NCBI GenBank assembly: GCA_964059195.1
Contig: CAXKWD010000003.1
Span: 21,372,606 to 21,436,605 of the forward strand
Direction of reading: 5' to 3'
DNA length: 64,000 nt
Source of the DNA: Ectobius pallidus
Taxonomy: Eukaryota; Arthropoda; Insecta; Blattodea; Ectobiidae
How positions within the stretch are numbered: position 1 is the stretch's first letter; each line of letters starts with the position of its first letter. Below are positions 44,233-54,737 of the stretch, one piece after another. The position numbers and the translations under genes are program-made. The notes under the pieces are model-generated. The model was given only the letters and a program-made list of their open reading frames with translations. It was not told the origin of the DNA and did not search any database.

Positions 44233-44240
44233 CTGATAAC

Positions 44241-45227
44241 ACAGACCAACAGCCATTTTGGTGGCTTAGAATTTATACCTATTCTTGGGTAAATTTAGGT
44301 CGCTGATGCCAAATGTGCCATTAGTTTTGCCCTATCAGCTTTAGTTTTTGAGATAAGGTTTTACCATTATGCATATTATCCCATTTTGCGTTTGATATAA
44401 ATAAAAAAACAGTGCGTACTTGTAGCTTCTAAATCATGTGAAGAAAACAGCAACACACTAACATTACAATAACAATGTAACATGGGGTCTTTCAAAAAAT
44501 TGATATTATCACATATTGTACGGTCGTTTATGATTTATAAGCTGTCAATTGGAGGGTCAAAAAATAATCCAGTTTTTAGTTTTTCTGTACTTCGTACAGT
44601 TTTCGTTCTACGTGTCCAAAGCATGGTCAAGAAAATTCATTAGCTATATTATCAAGCAAGATTTTGTTTCGCTAGACTCAGAGTTCACGACTAAACCCCC
44701 CCCCCCCCACCTCGACAAAAGTAGAGCTGGTAGAGAAAAACTGTTTACATATTTGGAATAAGTACACTAAGTATAGCCAAAATCCGGTAAAACGTCTGAG
44801 ACGCCAAACAAAAAGTTCTTTTTTGCTGGGCTGTGTAATTGGTAGTCCACAAAGCACTGCCATTGTACAATTAAATAGATATGAAATAGCTCGTTTTAAT
44901 CTTATTACAATTATAAAAATGCAGATATTCGTTTAAATCCTCTACTACTTAAGAAGGGATTCCAAGGCTATTAATAATTATTAATAGCCTTATAATTAAT
45001 GGCCTGAGTTTTAAGGGTTTTATAATATTTATTCAAATTTAGAAAAGAGTAATGTTATTTTACTCCTCTGACATCATGGGAAACTCATGGAATAACTGGT
45101 ATTTTTTTTACTGCAAAGCTGTCTGAGAAATTCTAAGTTTATTGAACACGTAAAGTAATATTTTAGCATCAGTGTTAAATTCTGACATAAATATCAACGG
45201 TCTTATCTCGAAGGCTAGGTAACCCTA
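44241..45227. other. Unassigned sequence
   Basis: C run at 44696-44708; frames on both strands near it are not recognisable. No repeat signature. Confidence 0.4.
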
Positions 45228-45237
45228 AAACCAGTTT

Positions 45238-45696
45238 CTTTTTCTTTCTTTCTTTTTCGTAGTTTTACCTCTCCCTTTTAGGATTTAAGCGACCCATGCC
45301 GCCCGGGCCTTACAGGGCTGCGACCTGTCGGGAGAGGGATTACCTTTGGATCACATACATACTTTTTTGACCAGACAAGGACATGGAGGGCCTCCCCGGA
45401 TGAGTGATCAGCCCAATGCCGGGGCCACCTCCGAGACAACACGAACACATAGGACGATACACACCATTCACACACACACACTCACTCAGAACAAGGCGAG
45501 GATGAAGATGAAGATGATAATGACGGCCAGATGATATCCGGGGACCACAAGGGCCTAAAGTTACCTGACATTTGTCTCAGAGGTGAGGGAAAACCCCGGA
45601 AAAAACCTCACCTAGGTAACTTGTCCCGACCAGGAATCGAACCCGGGCCCGCTGCGTGAGAGGATTGGACGCATCCCCTGAGCCACAGCGGTGGAC
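45238..45696 (-). mobile_element. tRNA-derived SINE, TSD AAACCAGTTT
   Basis: Third copy of the 12381-12838 family on the minus strand: CTGTGGCTCAGGGGATGCG head, GGGTTCGATTCCTGGTC B box, (AGAA)n tail. Perfect 10-bp duplications AAACCAGTTT (45228-45237, 45697-45706). Frames at 45278-45481 and 45346-45534 are shadows. Confidence 0.94.
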
Positions 45697-45881
45697 AAAC
45701 CAGTTTTAAATAAATAAATAAATTATTACTCCCTCTGCACTACATATAAACATATGAATAGCCTTTAGGAATGTACGATATACAAAACGCAAATTATATC
45801 AAATAATATAAATGTAGGGACAAGAGCCCAAATTGGGGCTCAAACCCTTGGAATAAAAGGGATATTTCCCTCGTAAATTAA

Positions 45882-45925
45882 TGCCATGCCATGCCATGCC
45901 ATGCCATACCATACCATATCATATA
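45882..45925. repeat. (ATGCC)n pentanucleotide microsatellite
   Basis: Five or so ATGCC units decay into ATACC and ATATC variants. Confidence 0.9.
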
Positions 45926-45984
45926 ACACTTCAAAGAGAGAACCGCTAGCGACGAAAAAAAGTTAATACATTCAATGTAAATGC

Positions 45985-46200
45985 ATGAAAATGACTAAAT
46001 AAGGAAGCAAATGACACGAAAATGACAAAATAATGACGTAAAATTGAAATAAATCCCTAAAAATATAAAATTGCATAAAATGACAAAAAATGACCAAATA
46101 AAAATGAATTTCTATAATCTAGAGGACATGATTAGGATTTATCCCCAAGTTGGAAATGTCTATGCAGCATCAATAAAAAGATGACATGTCATTAGAACTC
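45985..46200 (-). mobile_element. CAGGGCCCGGATTC-family fragment, left end only, minus strand
   Basis: Reverse complement of the first 220 bp of 28859-29554: AAAATGACAAAATAATGACG, GCAGCATCAATAAAAAGATG, ACATGTCATTAGAA. The terminal CCGGGCCCTG is replaced by unrelated bases. Confidence 0.82.
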
Positions 46201-46204
46201 TGAA

Positions 46205-46700
46205 TACGTGCTCTTTGGAATATGGCCTCTTGTTCTATATCAGAATGTGAAGTGAGAGAAATGTATTTGCCATGCTTAAAGCAAAGAAAGTTATTAATCA
46301 GATTTTATTAGGGTTATGTATCCTTCGGGGATGCGATGTGATGTGGAAACGACATTCTCTTCATTTTTACAACCAATTTCCATGAAGAGAATGTCACACA
46401 TAACGTCATCATACTAAGAGGCTAACTTTTATTTTGGCAGAGAAAGTTATGTGAATTTCACATCATATTTTTACTTTTATGCATGGTATGTCAGTATGTC
46501 TGTTTACCAGTAACTTCCTAGTGTATGACGTGCATTTTAGTTTAGATAACTGCCCACTTTTTCATGATTTTAGTTGCACTTCTATCTATCATATTTCCAG
46601 AAACAAACTGAGTTTATACGAATTCTATAGCTTCTAAAAATATTACCTCAAATTTCTCCGTTTATGGTGTCCCAAAGAGAATAATTAGCCTTCATTAACA
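46205..46700. other. Unassigned sequence with a hairpin
   Basis: Contains GACATTCTCTTCAT (46351-46364) and its exact reverse complement (46382-46395) with a 17-base spacer. No gene recognised. Confidence 0.45.
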
Positions 46701-46708
46701 ACCTACAA

Positions 46709-46954
46709 CAGCGTTTCTCAACCTTTTTGAACCGGAGGACCTCTAAAATGTCTAAAAAACTTTACGGACCCGTAATTTTACATCCCATTTTTAAAAAGAA
46801 GGCCTATATTCTTAATATTTGGGCACAAAATATGTGAAAAAATTTTACTTCTTTACTTTCCACTTCCTTTATATTTTTTAATCATGTCTGCGGACCATCT
46901 GCACCATCTTCGCGGACTACCAGTGGTCCGCGGACCATAGGTTGAGAAACGCTG
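46709..46954. mobile_element. hAT MITE, copy 2 of the 3390-3632 family
   Basis: Ends CAGCGTTTCTCAACCTTTTT and AGGTTGAGAAACGCTG, with flanks ACCTACAA (46701-46708) and ACCTAGAA (46955-46962), 7 of 8 identical. Shares AAGAAGGCCTATATTCTTAA with copy 1, which has an additional segment (GTAGGCTATTAATTATAGG). Confidence 0.93.
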
Positions 46955-46962
46955 ACCTAGAA

Positions 46963-47400
46963 GAATACCTAAGCCCGTAGCGTAGAGGAGGACAAATCGT
47001 ACTCATAGGATTACAATAATACTCGCTTCGCTTATGGGGGCTCCACCCCCAAACCCCCGCTGTTTTCGGGAAAGGTTTTCTTAAAGATCTATGGGAGATA
47101 GAGTGCGTGTGTTTAGTCTGCTGTATTGGCTATTACCTTTTTCCACTTTCAGAGCCCTATGTGAACACTGTTTGATAATACCGTTACCATGGAAACCGAG
47201 GTTTTTCGGGGGTTTTTAGGGCTAAAAATTTAAAAAAATTAACTTTTTAAAATTTTCCTCAGATTTACAGCCTAAAAGCTATATGTGTAAGAAATTTCAA
47301 GTTTCTAGCTCATCTGGAAGTGGGCAAACATTGTCAGTGAGTGAGTCAGCCATGTGGCTTTTTATTATAGTAATATGTATTTCCCTTTAACGTGTTACAC
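46963..47400 (+). repeat. Probable old dispersed element
   Basis: Includes GGGGGCTCCACCCCCAAACC near 47037 and a terminal-looking hairpin (AGCCATGTGGCT) before TTTTTATTATAG at 47349-47371. A loosely Helitron-like end is possible, but the CTRR base pattern is not met. Confidence 0.35.
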
Positions 47401-47409
47401 ATGCAATAT

Positions 47410-47700
47410 GCATCGTCATTATGTTTTCTATATCTACATAAGCGACTTTGTCCTGACTGACTGACTGACAGAGAATGAACGTAGAGCCTAAATTATAATA
47501 GGTAGAGACTTGGAATTTTGATAGCACCTTCGTTTCATAATGTGAGTGCACACGAAGAAAATATCTTGATTTTTTTAAATTTTTAATGCCAAAAATCAAA
47601 TGTTTTCGAGAATACTAAATCTCTTTCATAAAAAGCACACTAGCAATTAGATTGTTGTTGAAAATGTTCCTATTAGCAAGACAGTATTCAATTGTTAAAT
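47410..47700 (+). mobile_element. Helitron 5' fragment, CTTTGTCCTGACTGAC family
   Basis: Begins near TCTATATCTACATAAGCGAC and shares GACTTTGTCCTGACTGACTG, AGCCTAAATTATAATAGGTA and CCTTCGTTTCATAATGTGAG with 48393-49248 and 53441-54260. No 3' end. Confidence 0.75.
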
Positions 47701-47744
47701 TAATCCAAGATGTCCATGCTCGGTTGCTATCTTCATTCATTTAT

Positions 47745-48236
47745 TTACGATAGAATGGGATCATGAAAGCACGCCTAAATTGGAAAACATTGAATGATTT
47801 AGACGAAACTCACCATGTGGGGTTTTTGGGGCTAGGGAACTCGAATCTGAGTTCTTTTTCCCCCGAGCAGCGCACTTTGTTCGTAAAATGCACATCGAAG
47901 CCGTTTTTTTTAAATTTTTAATATATATATATATAATAATAAAGTTGCTTATGCATGATTTAGGTAAGGTTCATGAATTCTATGGTTCAATTTATTCGTT
48001 TCATTTCGAATTTGTAATTTCTTATGCAGCCCAAATGGCTGCATAAGATTCGTTTGTTCATTTAATTATCTATATTTTTAACGTTAAACAATATAATTAA
48101 GAATAAAATTACGTAATTCATGCATCTTATGTAAAAACGATGTCAGTGTTAATAAATATGTTTTAATTATTTTCTGTTAAATAAATAATTTAAACAAAAC
48201 ATCTAGCAGTTGAGTAAATAATAACCTACTAGTAAA
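47745..48236 (+). mobile_element. Helitron fragment, family of 19461-19904
   Basis: Matches the 19461-19904 body (GGGATCATGAAAGCACGC, GGGAACTCGAATCTGAG, CATCTAGCAGTTGAGTAAAT) and ends ACCTACTAGT, but the terminal hairpin segment is missing. Confidence 0.7.
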
Positions 48237-48392
48237 TTATATTTTGGAAAACTTGATTATCTTTTAGGCGCAAGGTTAGTGGAGGGAAGAAAAACATATT
48301 TCATTGCTTTGGGAACGATTGTTTAGAAAGAGCGCATGCGTGAACGATGTGTTCATGGTTTCTGAGTGATTTACGAACAAACCTATTAATTA

Positions 48393-49248
48393 TCTCTATA
48401 TATATAAAAGGCTTTGTCCTGACTGACTGAATGAATGACTGACTGACTGACTGACAGGAGTCAACGTACAGCCTAAACTATAACAGGTAGAGACTTGGAA
48501 TTTTGACAGTACCTTCGTTTCATAATGTAGGTGCTCACTAAGAAAGGATTTTGCAAAATGTTGATTTTAAATGCCAAAAATTAAATGTTCTTGAAAATGC
48601 TTAAACCCTTTTTACACAGAATTATCAATTCCAAATCACAGAATAGATTGTTGCTAAATGGTATCAGATGGGTTTGGAAAAAAAAAATGAAATGCACTTT
48701 TGACAAATAAGAGAAGTTATCAAAATAATTCATGTTATAAATAAATATTACAGAATGAAATCCACGAAAATAATGGAATCACATAACTTTCTCTACCCTG
48801 GACATAGAGAAAACAAAACGAGGTATGGTAATGTGTATATTATTATAATATATCGCAGGTTTTTGGAGAGAGAAGTATGAAAGTGATAATGCTTTCTGTT
48901 TAATTTCATCCCCAAAACAGTTTTATGGTAACATGAGAGTGGGAAATAAAATTTCCCGCCTCGATATTACAATTTTATGTTACAATTTCTGTTTCTTATT
49001 TGAACCTCTAGCAGGCTTGCTGTGCACTCTACAAGCGATGGGATGCAAAATTCTACATCCTCTTGAGCCATAAAAAACTATATCAAGCGTTTTCTGAGGG
49101 AATAGTTTGAGTGTAATAAGTCGTTCTTCCTATTTCAAATTATAAATGCTTATATAAGGACCTAGAATTTAAAAATCGAAAATTATTCATAAGTTAATTT
49201 CCAATTACAAAATATAAAACCCGGACGATGCCGGGTCTTTTAAGCTAG
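48393..49248 (+). mobile_element. Non-autonomous Helitron with intact ends, second family
   Basis: Begins TCTCTATATATATAAAAGGC after A (48392) and ends in a hairpin (CCCGG ACGATG CCGGG, 49220-49235), nine bases and CTAG (49245-49248) before T. A (CTGA)n stretch lies near the 5' end (48420-48450). At 856 bp it has no replicase. It inserted next to the LINE at 49255. Confidence 0.93.
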
Positions 49249-49283
49249 TTATTTATAATTACACGATCATTTAGAATCACACC

Positions 49284-49789
49284 ATGCAAAGAGCAGCAGC
49301 CGCAACCAAGGCTATATATGACATCAAAGCAATCTCCAGACTCTCTCTGAGAACCGCCATGGCCCTCTTCGAGACCAAGATAATCCCCATCCTCACATAT
49401 GGACTGGAGGTAACATGGGAAAAACTAAGTTACACAGATCTCCTCCGCATGGAAAAAGTCAAAGCCCGCTTCCTGAAGGCCGCCCTCGGAGTCTCCAAGT
49501 ATACAAAGTCAAAGTTAGTATACGAACTTGCACGTGAACCTTTCCTAATCGAAGACCTGAGATGGAAAAGTGACCTGCCTTCAACAAGAAATTGGAGGAA
49601 GCTGTTAGAGGACAGAGAGAGGAAAAGAAGGGAGATATGGAACGACTTTTACTCTACAGAGGCAATGACAAATAGGTCATGGACGGATACAAACCAGGAA
49701 CTACGTCACTTCGTAAATTCTATGGCAGTGCATGGCTACCATCACAAGGTGTGCAAGGCTAAATATTACCATGACCCAGGCCAGGACTC
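49284..49789 (+). pseudogene. LINE reverse-transcriptase C-terminal remnant, second type
   Basis: About 169 codons of LINE sequence within a longer frame. Features: QRAAAATKAIYDIKAISRLS (2-21), TAMALFETKIIPILTYGLEV (24-43, the post-RT TKIIPILTYGLE motif), MEKVKARFLKAALGVSKYTK (56-75), LVYELAREPFLIEDLR (78-93), RHFVNSMAVHGYHHKVCKAK (141-160). The frame then runs into the inserted DNA element to 50111, so the last 106 residues are not LINE. The RT catalytic core lies upstream and is absent. Confidence 0.85.
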
Positions 49790-50459
49790 CAGTGGCGGCT
49801 ATTCAGGGGAAGTAGGTGAAGTAGCACTTCCCCAGTATTTTCCCTTTACAATACGTATTTTTAAAGTTTATTTTCCATATCACGAATTGGTTTTTACTAT
49901 AAATGTATATGTATTTTTGAATTGCCCGCCACGCCACCACCTGGTGGCAAAGCTAGGAGACACTGAGATCCTGAGAGGGCAGCGTGCTTCAAGTCGGCCG
50001 TGTGATGGTGAACTGGAAACCACGCCCTCCGTTGCATGGGTAGTCTGTTCAAATAAAAAAATGAGGATGGCAAGCAGCAGTTTTCTCGCTTATCCCACGT
50101 CTGCTAGGTGACGAGAACAGACTACCCATGAAGCAGTCCCCCTTGTTCAGGCATTTTCTTCGCCGCGCCAGCACCTCACACTGTCAGCTCGGAGAAAGAG
50201 GTGGGCACGTTAGATCTTCCACCGTCTGACTGTCTAACGCCGCCAAATTCGAATGTGTTAAATTCAGAAAAACCCGGATTCCACAACCCCGATTAAGTAT
50301 TCTGTCGCACTGGGAACACTAAGCGACTTTCTCTACCTCGATCATTAAAAATACTATTTTCTCGTCTCTTATTCCATTTCCGGAGAACTCTCACGCGATT
50401 TGCCCTGCCCTAATTATTATTATTATTGTTATTATTACTATTATTATTATCATTATTAC

Positions 50460-50505
<46 letters not shown>

Positions 50506-50790
50506 TTTGTGCTATTTTCTCTCGTCACACAACTCACACAACGTTCGACGAGACGAGAGAAATTAGCAAAAAATAATCGCTTGAGAGTTCCCAGAGATGG
50601 ATTAAGAGACGAGCAGTTTAGATAGGCCTACTAATAATTTTTTAAAATATTTTAAGATTGCTGTATGAAATGATATTTGCAGCACACCCTCGTTTTGAGC
50701 CACGAGCCGCTATTGGGTGAATTCCGTTATTAACATAAGCATCTGGCATTTTTTCTCTTCACCTAATTTTCCGGCCACGACCCGCCACTG
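49790..50790. mobile_element. TIR element, CAGTGGCGG type
   Basis: Ends CAGTGGCGGCTATTCAGG and TGGCCACGACCCGCCACTG-like are inverted, and TTAGGTGAAG/TAGGTGAAG lies inside both. Flanks CAGGACTC and CCGGACCG match poorly (5 of 8). A TTA-type microsatellite is at 50413-50505. TAGGCCTA at 50623-50630. Confidence 0.72.
50413..50505. repeat. (TTA)n-type microsatellite
   Basis: Imperfect ATT/ACT run about 90 bp long. Confidence 0.95.
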
Positions 50791-50930
50791 CCGGACCGTT
50801 ATCATGTGTTACGTTGTGGAATGCGAGTGAATTCGATAATCGACTATTGCACAAACTGTCACCAATAACTTTTGCATGATTTGTGCGCTTTCCTTTCTTA
50901 TTATCTATAATGAATTCATACAGTGCGTTT

Positions 50931-51416
50931 CTTTTTAAAGCGGAGCTAAAGCGCTTTACGAGTGATGCATCAAAACCGTTTCTTTTTACATTTTGCTGCA
51001 GCTCCGCTTTACCCCCACTCTACCTCCCGTGCAGCGAACTCAAATCTCGCTTTACGACTGCTGCATGGTTTTCGCTGCAAACTGTCATGGCGGACTAGGT
51101 GATTATCGAAAATTTCCTTGATGGATTTAACATCATTGTTCAAATTCCCAAGTACGAACGCCTTTTTCAGCACAGTTAGTATCATGTGATTTTACCTGTA
51201 CATCATATAGTACAATAATTTTTTTTTTGCCATCCCGGCATAACTTTTATTTGCACGTGTTTTAACCATGTTAGAGGGATGTAAACATTGCCGGTCTCAT
51301 TGAGCAAGCTGTCAGCTGATCAACTTTGCCGTTCTTTTTTGTCTGCAGCGGTCGTCAATCACTCGTGCATCACTCGTAAAGCGCTTTACAGGTTTGCTTT
51401 AAAAAGAAACGCACTG
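50931..51416. mobile_element. TIR element, CAGTGCGTTTCTTTTTAAAG ends
   Basis: Left CAGTGCGTTTCTTTTTAAAG and right CTTTAAAAAGAAACGCACTG are a perfect 20-bp inverted repeat. AAAGCGCTTTACGAGTGATG near the left end recurs reversed at 51368-51387. ATA lies outside both ends, which would allow a 3-bp TSD. Superfamily uncertain; no transposase frame. Confidence 0.8.
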
Positions 51417-51455
51417 ATACCTGTTGCTATATAATAACTGAATGTACTGTACAGT

Positions 51456-51546
51456 TGTGGTGACGGAACTGCAGCGCCGTGAAGTCAAGACCAGACGACA
51501 ACTGCCACCACGACATTGCCCTGGAGGAGGACCGGCCGGCACAACA
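51456..51546 (+). other. Candidate internal exon or splice-like segment
   Basis: A GC-rich 91-bp stretch unlike its surroundings, preceded by a possible acceptor (ATGTACTGTACAG) and followed by a strong donor (CAACAG|GTGAGA). One frame is open (VVVTELQRREVKTRRQLPPR and onward), but I recognise no protein. It could be a non-coding exon, part of an unrecognised repeat, or chance. Confidence 0.25.
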
Positions 51547-51731
51547 GGTGAGACACCATGTTCTTATAATAATAATAGTTTGAAGGGTCGCCCGAGAGGG
51601 CATTTTATAAGAACATGCTTTAACACCATGTTCTTATAAAATAGCATATTAACCAGTGATGGGAAGTATTTTGTAAAAGTAATCGGATTACAGTAACAAT
51701 TCCTTCTTCGGTCCCATTTACTTGTAATCAA

Positions 51732-52835
51732 CTAGTGGGTGTCCGTGTCTTCGCCCACGACAATTAATTAAAAAATTAAGAGTATAATAACTAGGGGGCG
51801 GATTTCTATGACATGTCATATTTTTCCCCTTTGCATTATTTCAGGTTTTCGACTGATTTAAACCCGATTCCAAACAACCTGGTGAAAATGGAACGGCTTT
51901 TTTGTGCATATAACTGCATATTTATTAGGTCATATTTTTGGCATATTTGTGTGCATTCATTTAGAAGTTCCATATCATATTTTGTAAATTTTGCATTATA
52001 ATGATACTTTTTGAGAATTTACGAATATTTTAAATAATTAACTCTATATTTTAATAAAATGTATTGTAATGAAACTTAAAAAAGAAATACACAATGCGTA
52101 AGTGGTAAAGTCTTATTTTAAATTTTATCAGTCATATTTTAATGTTTTTAGGTCATAAATGCATGCATATATCCTATTTTTAGGTCATAGAAATCCGCCC
52201 CTAATTATATTTATTAACACCTGCACGCGAATCATTCATAAACTAAACCATTAATAATTAATGAAACAGCTAAAATTCCGGCTGCAGAGTACATTCCACG
52301 ATTAGAAAGCGCCCCCTGGGAAAACGACCTCAGATTCGATTATGCAGTTCCAAAGGAACATGTGAACCCATAATGCGTATTGTTTCTCAACTGTTTGTTG
52401 ACAGATGAATATGATGTGAATTTTATTTGATCAATTCAGTGCAATTTTCAGAAATTATATAATGTTTCAAGGGAAGGAATGGTTTGTTTGGATTTTTATT
52501 ATCAGCGATATTTCAAGGGTTAAACCATCAATATTTTACAGCATGTACCCGCGGTTTCGCCCGCCATTTTTAAGAATTTTATACTGGCAGCTTATTAAAA
52601 ATGTTTGTGGTTCAGAGCTATGAAAATTGTAAGTAAACATAAAATTAGAATATTTGTTCATTGTGTTCATTTAACTTAGGCCTTATATAACAAAGAAACG
52701 GGTTTCCTAATTTTGTACTCGTCGTGAAAGTTTTCACTGCGAGAGACGAACATCGCCGAGTATACCCGATGAACTCACGAAGCGGGCGAGCGAGTGAGCT
52801 CGCTATTTAGGGCCGTTGAATTGTATAAGAGTAGA
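51732..52835 (-). mobile_element. Helitron, minus strand, middle level of nest
   Basis: Minus-strand copy of 38005-38709: on that strand it begins TCTACTCTTATACAATTC after A and ends with the CGTGGGCGAAGACACGG-type hairpin and CTAG before T. Removing it and its internal insertion restores an A|T junction in the hAT host. It carries the hAT-like element 51792-52203. Confidence 0.92.
51792..52203 (-). mobile_element. hAT-like element, TAGGGGGCGGATTTC family, copy 2, innermost
   Basis: Ends TAGGGGGCGGATTTCTATGA and GAAATCCGCCCCTA; inverted in orientation to 35624-36094. Comparison with the uninterrupted Helitron at 38620-38660 places the junctions but shows about ten host bases missing, so no clean TSD remains (ATAATAAC versus ATTATATT). 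Confidence 0.88.
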
Positions 52836-53254
52836 TACTATTTAAAAAATGTAAGTTACTTCTGGAAATAAAATTGTAATTGTTACAATTTAGTAGTCGT
52901 TAGTATTAAATCATTCTCGCTTGCTATATCGTCATCACTACTGTTTTTGCAACTAATATCCAAATTAGAGTTATTGTTAACTAAAAGTTATTACTCAATG
53001 TTTCCGAAAATGTTCTCATTGGTGTGTGTTTTTTTTTTATTTGTTCATTAATAATTTGGGATTGTGCCCAAAACAAACAAAATTAGGAATTTTTAGGTAC
53101 TGCCATTTTGTAAAGTAATTGTAAATGTAATTGTAATTTCACTGATTACTTTTTGAAAAATGTAATTAATTGTAATTAAGTAAAATGTCTCTCAGGTAAT
53201 TGTAATTCAGCCCAATTACTTTCTTTTTGTACTTTTCCCATCACTGATATTAAC

Positions 53255-53440
53255 CGTTTATTGTATTAAGAAAGAAAAGAAATATATTCAAATTTATTCA
53301 GGGCGCCTTATTCTCCGGTTGACAGATCGCCGCCATTTGCGACCAAAATTCTAGGCTAGCGACAAGATTCAATTTTGAAAAATTGCTGTCTTACATAATT
53401 ATAGATAGAATTACAATTTATTACTAAAAAATATCTTCTC
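53255..53440. other. Unassigned sequence
   Basis: Nothing recognised between the hAT nest and the Helitron-like sequence. Confidence 0.4.
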
Positions 53441-54260
53441 TATCTCTACAAATATAAGAGGCTTTGTCCTGACTTAATGAATGACTGACTGACAGAGAAT
53501 CATCGTAGAGCCTAAACTATAATAGGTAGAGACTTGGAATTTTGACTGTACCTTCGTTTCATAATGTAAGTGCTCACTAAGAAAGGATTATGAAAAAAAT
53601 ATATTTTAAATGCCAAAAATCAAATGTTTTTGGGGATACTTAATACTTTTTTACACAGAATTATCAAATCCAAATCACATACCAGTACAGTTCTCATGAT
53701 GACAGTGTATTGTTGGCAGTGGTCACAGGTAGGTTTGGAAATAAATGATACGACACTTAAATTACAGAAGCTATCGATATAATTCATAGGTTCTATCGAA
53801 GAATGAAATCCACGAAAATAATGCACAATATGATGCAGTTACATTACTTTTTCTACCCCGGACGTAGAGAATACCATTTTCTCACGCCACATTTTGTTGT
53901 AGAATAAGAGGTCATATTGAGGGGACAGCTTAATCCAGCTGTCTCCGCCTGATTTCTTTTTTTCAACGAGTACAAGTAAGTTATGCCATATCAGAAGTCG
54001 GTAAAAAATTCTATCCACTGATACGTTATTCATAGCTGTAGGCTTTGTATTTTTAGTTAAGATATAATATGAATGTTTATCATACGCCCTAAGCAAGTAA
54101 AAGGAGACAAATAGGATGGAACATAGGATGGAACAGTATATTATTATGTCCCATGTTTCGGGGAGGAAAGTATGAAAGTAGTATTGAATTTATTTTTGAT
54201 TTCAGCCCCGAAACGGTTGTATGGTAACAGGAGAGTGAGAAATAAGCGCTTGGAAATTCA
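53441..54260 (+). mobile_element. Helitron copy, CTTTGTCCTGACTGAC family, 3' end lost
   Basis: Starts TCTCTACAAATATAAGAGGC and follows 48393-49248 through GTAGAGACTTGGAATTTTGA, CTCACTAAGAAAGGATT and GGTAACAGGAGAGTGAGAAA. Homology fades near 54245 without the hairpin and CTAG end. Minus frames at 53620 and 53839 are not recognised. Confidence 0.8.
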
Positions 54261-54465
54261 ATACCAGAAAATGTATTCTGTTATAAATATATAAGAATGA
54301 ATCGTGCCCTATATGTTATTAATAAAAATTCATAATTAATATTATAACCTGAATTTTTTGTATTCAGAAATACGTGTCTACATCAAAAAGTTACTAGTAG
54401 GGTACAGTGGCGGAAAATAATATTATACATTCTTGTTAACGTCTTATTAATGAAATAAGGTTTTA

Positions 54466-54500
54466 TAATAATAATAATAATAACAATAATAATAATTTAT
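54466..54500. repeat. (AAT)n microsatellite
   Basis: Imperfect AAT run. Bases 54501-54735 following it have no recognised feature. Confidence 0.9.
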
Positions 54501-54737
54501 TGCATCTGTAGCTATACATTGTATAGATAGACATTGTCAATATTATATAGAACAAATAAAGGTTACAGTAACTGCAAAATCATTTGTGTAAAAAATCCTT
54601 TAAAGAATAAAATGTCTTCTCATACAAATACTCTTTCAGTTTAAATTTAAAACACCTGAGAGTTTTCACATTTAAAATACTAGCTGGTAAGTTTTCTACT
54701 TAACTTGGATTATTTGACTGTTTTGACAATGAAACGC

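Larger units (their letters stand above)
49255..50880 (+). mobile_element. LINE fragment of a second type, split by a TIR element
   Basis: Coding starts about 49284 and is interrupted at 49790 by a DNA element. LINE coding resumes at about 50791 (PDRYHVLRCGMR), matching the cysteine/histidine tail expected in these LINEs. Some LINE sequence between the two sides is missing, so the insertion was accompanied by a deletion or followed a rearrangement. Confidence 0.8.
51654..53246. mobile_element. hAT-like element, TSD ATATTAAC, outer level of a nest
   Basis: Ends CAGTGATGGGAAGTATTTTG and GTACTTTTCCCATCACTG are inverted, with perfect 8-bp duplications ATATTAAC (51646-51653, 53247-53254). Subterminal TAATTGTAATT-type repeats mark the right end. 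It contains a Helitron (51732-52835). Its own length is about 490 bp, without a transposase. Confidence 0.95.

Noticed and set aside
49788..50111. C-terminal 100 residues of the 275-codon frame as part of a LINE protein
   Set aside because: They lie within the CAGTGGCGG-ended insertion; LINE homology ends at about 49789 and resumes at about 50791.
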